Shown here: positions 5,458 to 6,135 of the stretch, one piece after another | How positions within the stretch are numbered: the first letter of the stretch is position 1 | Layout of the letters: each line of letters begins with the position of its first letter | NCBI GenBank assembly: GCA_030428745.1 | Contig: JAUIEG010000174.1 | Span: 1-6,135, forward strand | DNA: 6,135 bases | DNA from: Alphaproteobacteria bacterium | GTDB lineage: Bacteria > Pseudomonadota > Alphaproteobacteria > Caulobacterales > Parvularculaceae | Direction of reading: 5' to 3' | Made by a program: the position numbers and the translations under genes | Notes under the pieces: generated by a model | The model's database searches: none | Told to the model about the DNA's origin: nothing | The model's input: the letters and a program-made list of their open reading frames with translations, nothing else

Positions 5458-5724
5458 ATGGAATCGAGCGATTTCAAGAAATGGCGGAAGTCTCTGGGCC
5501 TGTCCCAGAAAGACGCAGCTAATCTTCTGGGTCTCAAGCGCCGCATGATCCAGTATTACGAAAAAGGCGAGCGTGACGGCGACAAGGTGAAGATCCCGCG
5601 TTCCGTAAGGCTCGCTTGCTATGCAATCTCCCAAGGCGTCGAGGACTATAATGGTCCCAACCGCAAGATTCATATGCTGGAAAAAGCCGACAACAAGCCG
5701 CTACAGGTCGTCGAGACAGCCTAA
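5458..5724 (+). CDS. Small XRE-family helix-turn-helix protein
   Basis: An 88-residue cytoplasmic DNA-binding protein. Residues 4-38 form a Cro/C1-type helix-turn-helix: FKKWRKSLGLSQ opens the first helix, KDAANLLGLKRRMIQYYEKGER gives the turn, recognition helix and the typical YEKG end. A third helix follows (PRSVRLACYAISQGV, 47-61), and the tail is short and unstructured. No partner toxin, metabolic domain or ligand-binding domain is attached, so it is probably a small repressor-type regulator, possibly of itself. ATG 5458 with GGAG 9 bases upstream is preferred. It is transcribed away from ssrA, sharing a 145-base upstream region, but control of ssrA is only a guess. Its TAA stop (5722-5724) overlaps the TAG of the convergent DUF4153-type gene. 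Fold is certain, target unknown. Confidence 0.8.
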   Translation: MESSDFKKWRKSLGLSQKDAANLLGLKRRMIQYYEKGERDGDKVKIPRSVRLACYAISQGVEDYNGPNRKIHMLEKADNKPLQVVETA

Positions 5725-6135
5725 CCGTCTGACGGTTCTTCATCTGGGTCGTCGGGGCCCGTGTCTGCACCTTCGGGATTTAACGGCAAGACTTCCGGTT
5801 CAAGCAAATCGATCGAGTGTTTGTAGCTCCAATAGCTCTCGGCGCTGCGAGCGCGTTGAACGCCGTCGCGAATTTCAATGGCTTGTGGATGTCCTTGCAG
5901 GGTCAGCAATTTGTCGAGCGCCTTCTCGCCATTATCGCCAAGCCTGAAACGCAAATAGCCGAAATCGAAATCCTCTGCGGCGATACGCTCGTGCGCAAGA
6001 AGCGCGTACTGACTTTTCGCGCTCATGGCCCAGGGATTGACGACCGGACTGGCGATCAGGACGAGGATAGCGACCCAGAGCGCGGCCATGGCCGTGTTCA
6101 ATGTTCCCACCAAGGGCATCCATCTTTTGCCGCGC
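5721..6135 (-). CDS. DUF4153-type membrane protein, C-terminal part (partial)
   Basis: The frame is open to the right edge, so the N-terminal bulk is missing; 137 codons plus the stop are visible. The fragment begins RGKRWMP and continues into a membrane segment (about residues 11-32, TLNTAMAALWVAILVLIASPVV). Next come NPWAMSAKSQYALL and EDFDFGYLRFRLGDNGEKALDKL (about 54-76). The pattern NP-x-x-x-S-x-x-S/Q followed by DFDYLRF is what I recall from the C-terminal end of DUF4153 inner-membrane proteins of alphaproteobacteria, whose function is unknown. The remainder (YWSYKHSIDLLEPEVLPL, then an acidic, proline-rich tail) is not distinctive. An ATG at 6119 exists but should be internal, since the open frame continues upstream. 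The stop TAG overlaps the stop of the XRE gene by three bases. Confidence 0.68.
   Translation of the reverse strand, partial: RGKRWMPLVGTLNTAMAALWVAILVLIASPVVNPWAMSAKSQYALLAHERIAAEDFDFGYLRFRLGDNGEKALDKLLTLQGHPQAIEIRDGVQRARSAESYWSYKHSIDLLEPEVLPLNPEGADTGPDDPDEEPSDG

Overview
The window looks like ordinary core chromosome of an alphaproteobacterium, probably Hyphomicrobiales-like or a related order; genus cannot be told. The evidence is a circularly permuted, two-piece tmRNA gene (a hallmark of the class), an alpha-type SspB, and the grouping of fumC with a small ribbon-helix-helix protein and sspB. Base composition is moderately GC-rich. I see no insertion sequence, CRISPR array, tRNA, rRNA or prophage gene.

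Left part (1-1199): the 3' end of glnE (glutamine synthetase adenylyltransferase) on + meets, stop codon on stop codon, a minus-strand block holding a ribbon-helix-helix protein (548-769), an unrecognised 72-residue protein (850-1068) and fumC (1200-2594). A strong two-part hairpin lies just upstream of the ribbon-helix-helix start, and a weaker terminator-like hairpin follows fumC.

Middle (2595-4831): a 181-base divergent region with inverted repeats separates fumC from a + strand polytopic membrane protein resembling GT-C-type glycosyltransferases. Its stop codon lies one base from the stop of sspB (minus strand), the adaptor that brings ssrA-tagged proteins to ClpXP.

Right part (4832-6135): the apparently empty stretch between sspB and the next protein gene is filled by ssrA on the minus strand. 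From 5' to 3' on that strand there are a promoter, an acceptor piece ending in CCA, an intervening hairpin, a coding piece starting with the acceptor-stem 5' strand, the tag frame ANDNNSEGLALAA, and a terminator-like hairpin. It points the same way as sspB and lies directly upstream of it, so the tagging RNA and the adaptor for tagged proteins are neighbours. An 88-residue XRE-type DNA-binding protein is transcribed divergently from ssrA. Its stop overlaps that of a minus-strand gene for the C-terminal end of a DUF4153-type membrane protein, which runs off the window.

The most notable points are the ssrA-sspB neighbourhood, the non-canonical T-loop in the tmRNA, and the fact that all three tail-to-tail gene pairs overlap or almost touch at their stop codons.
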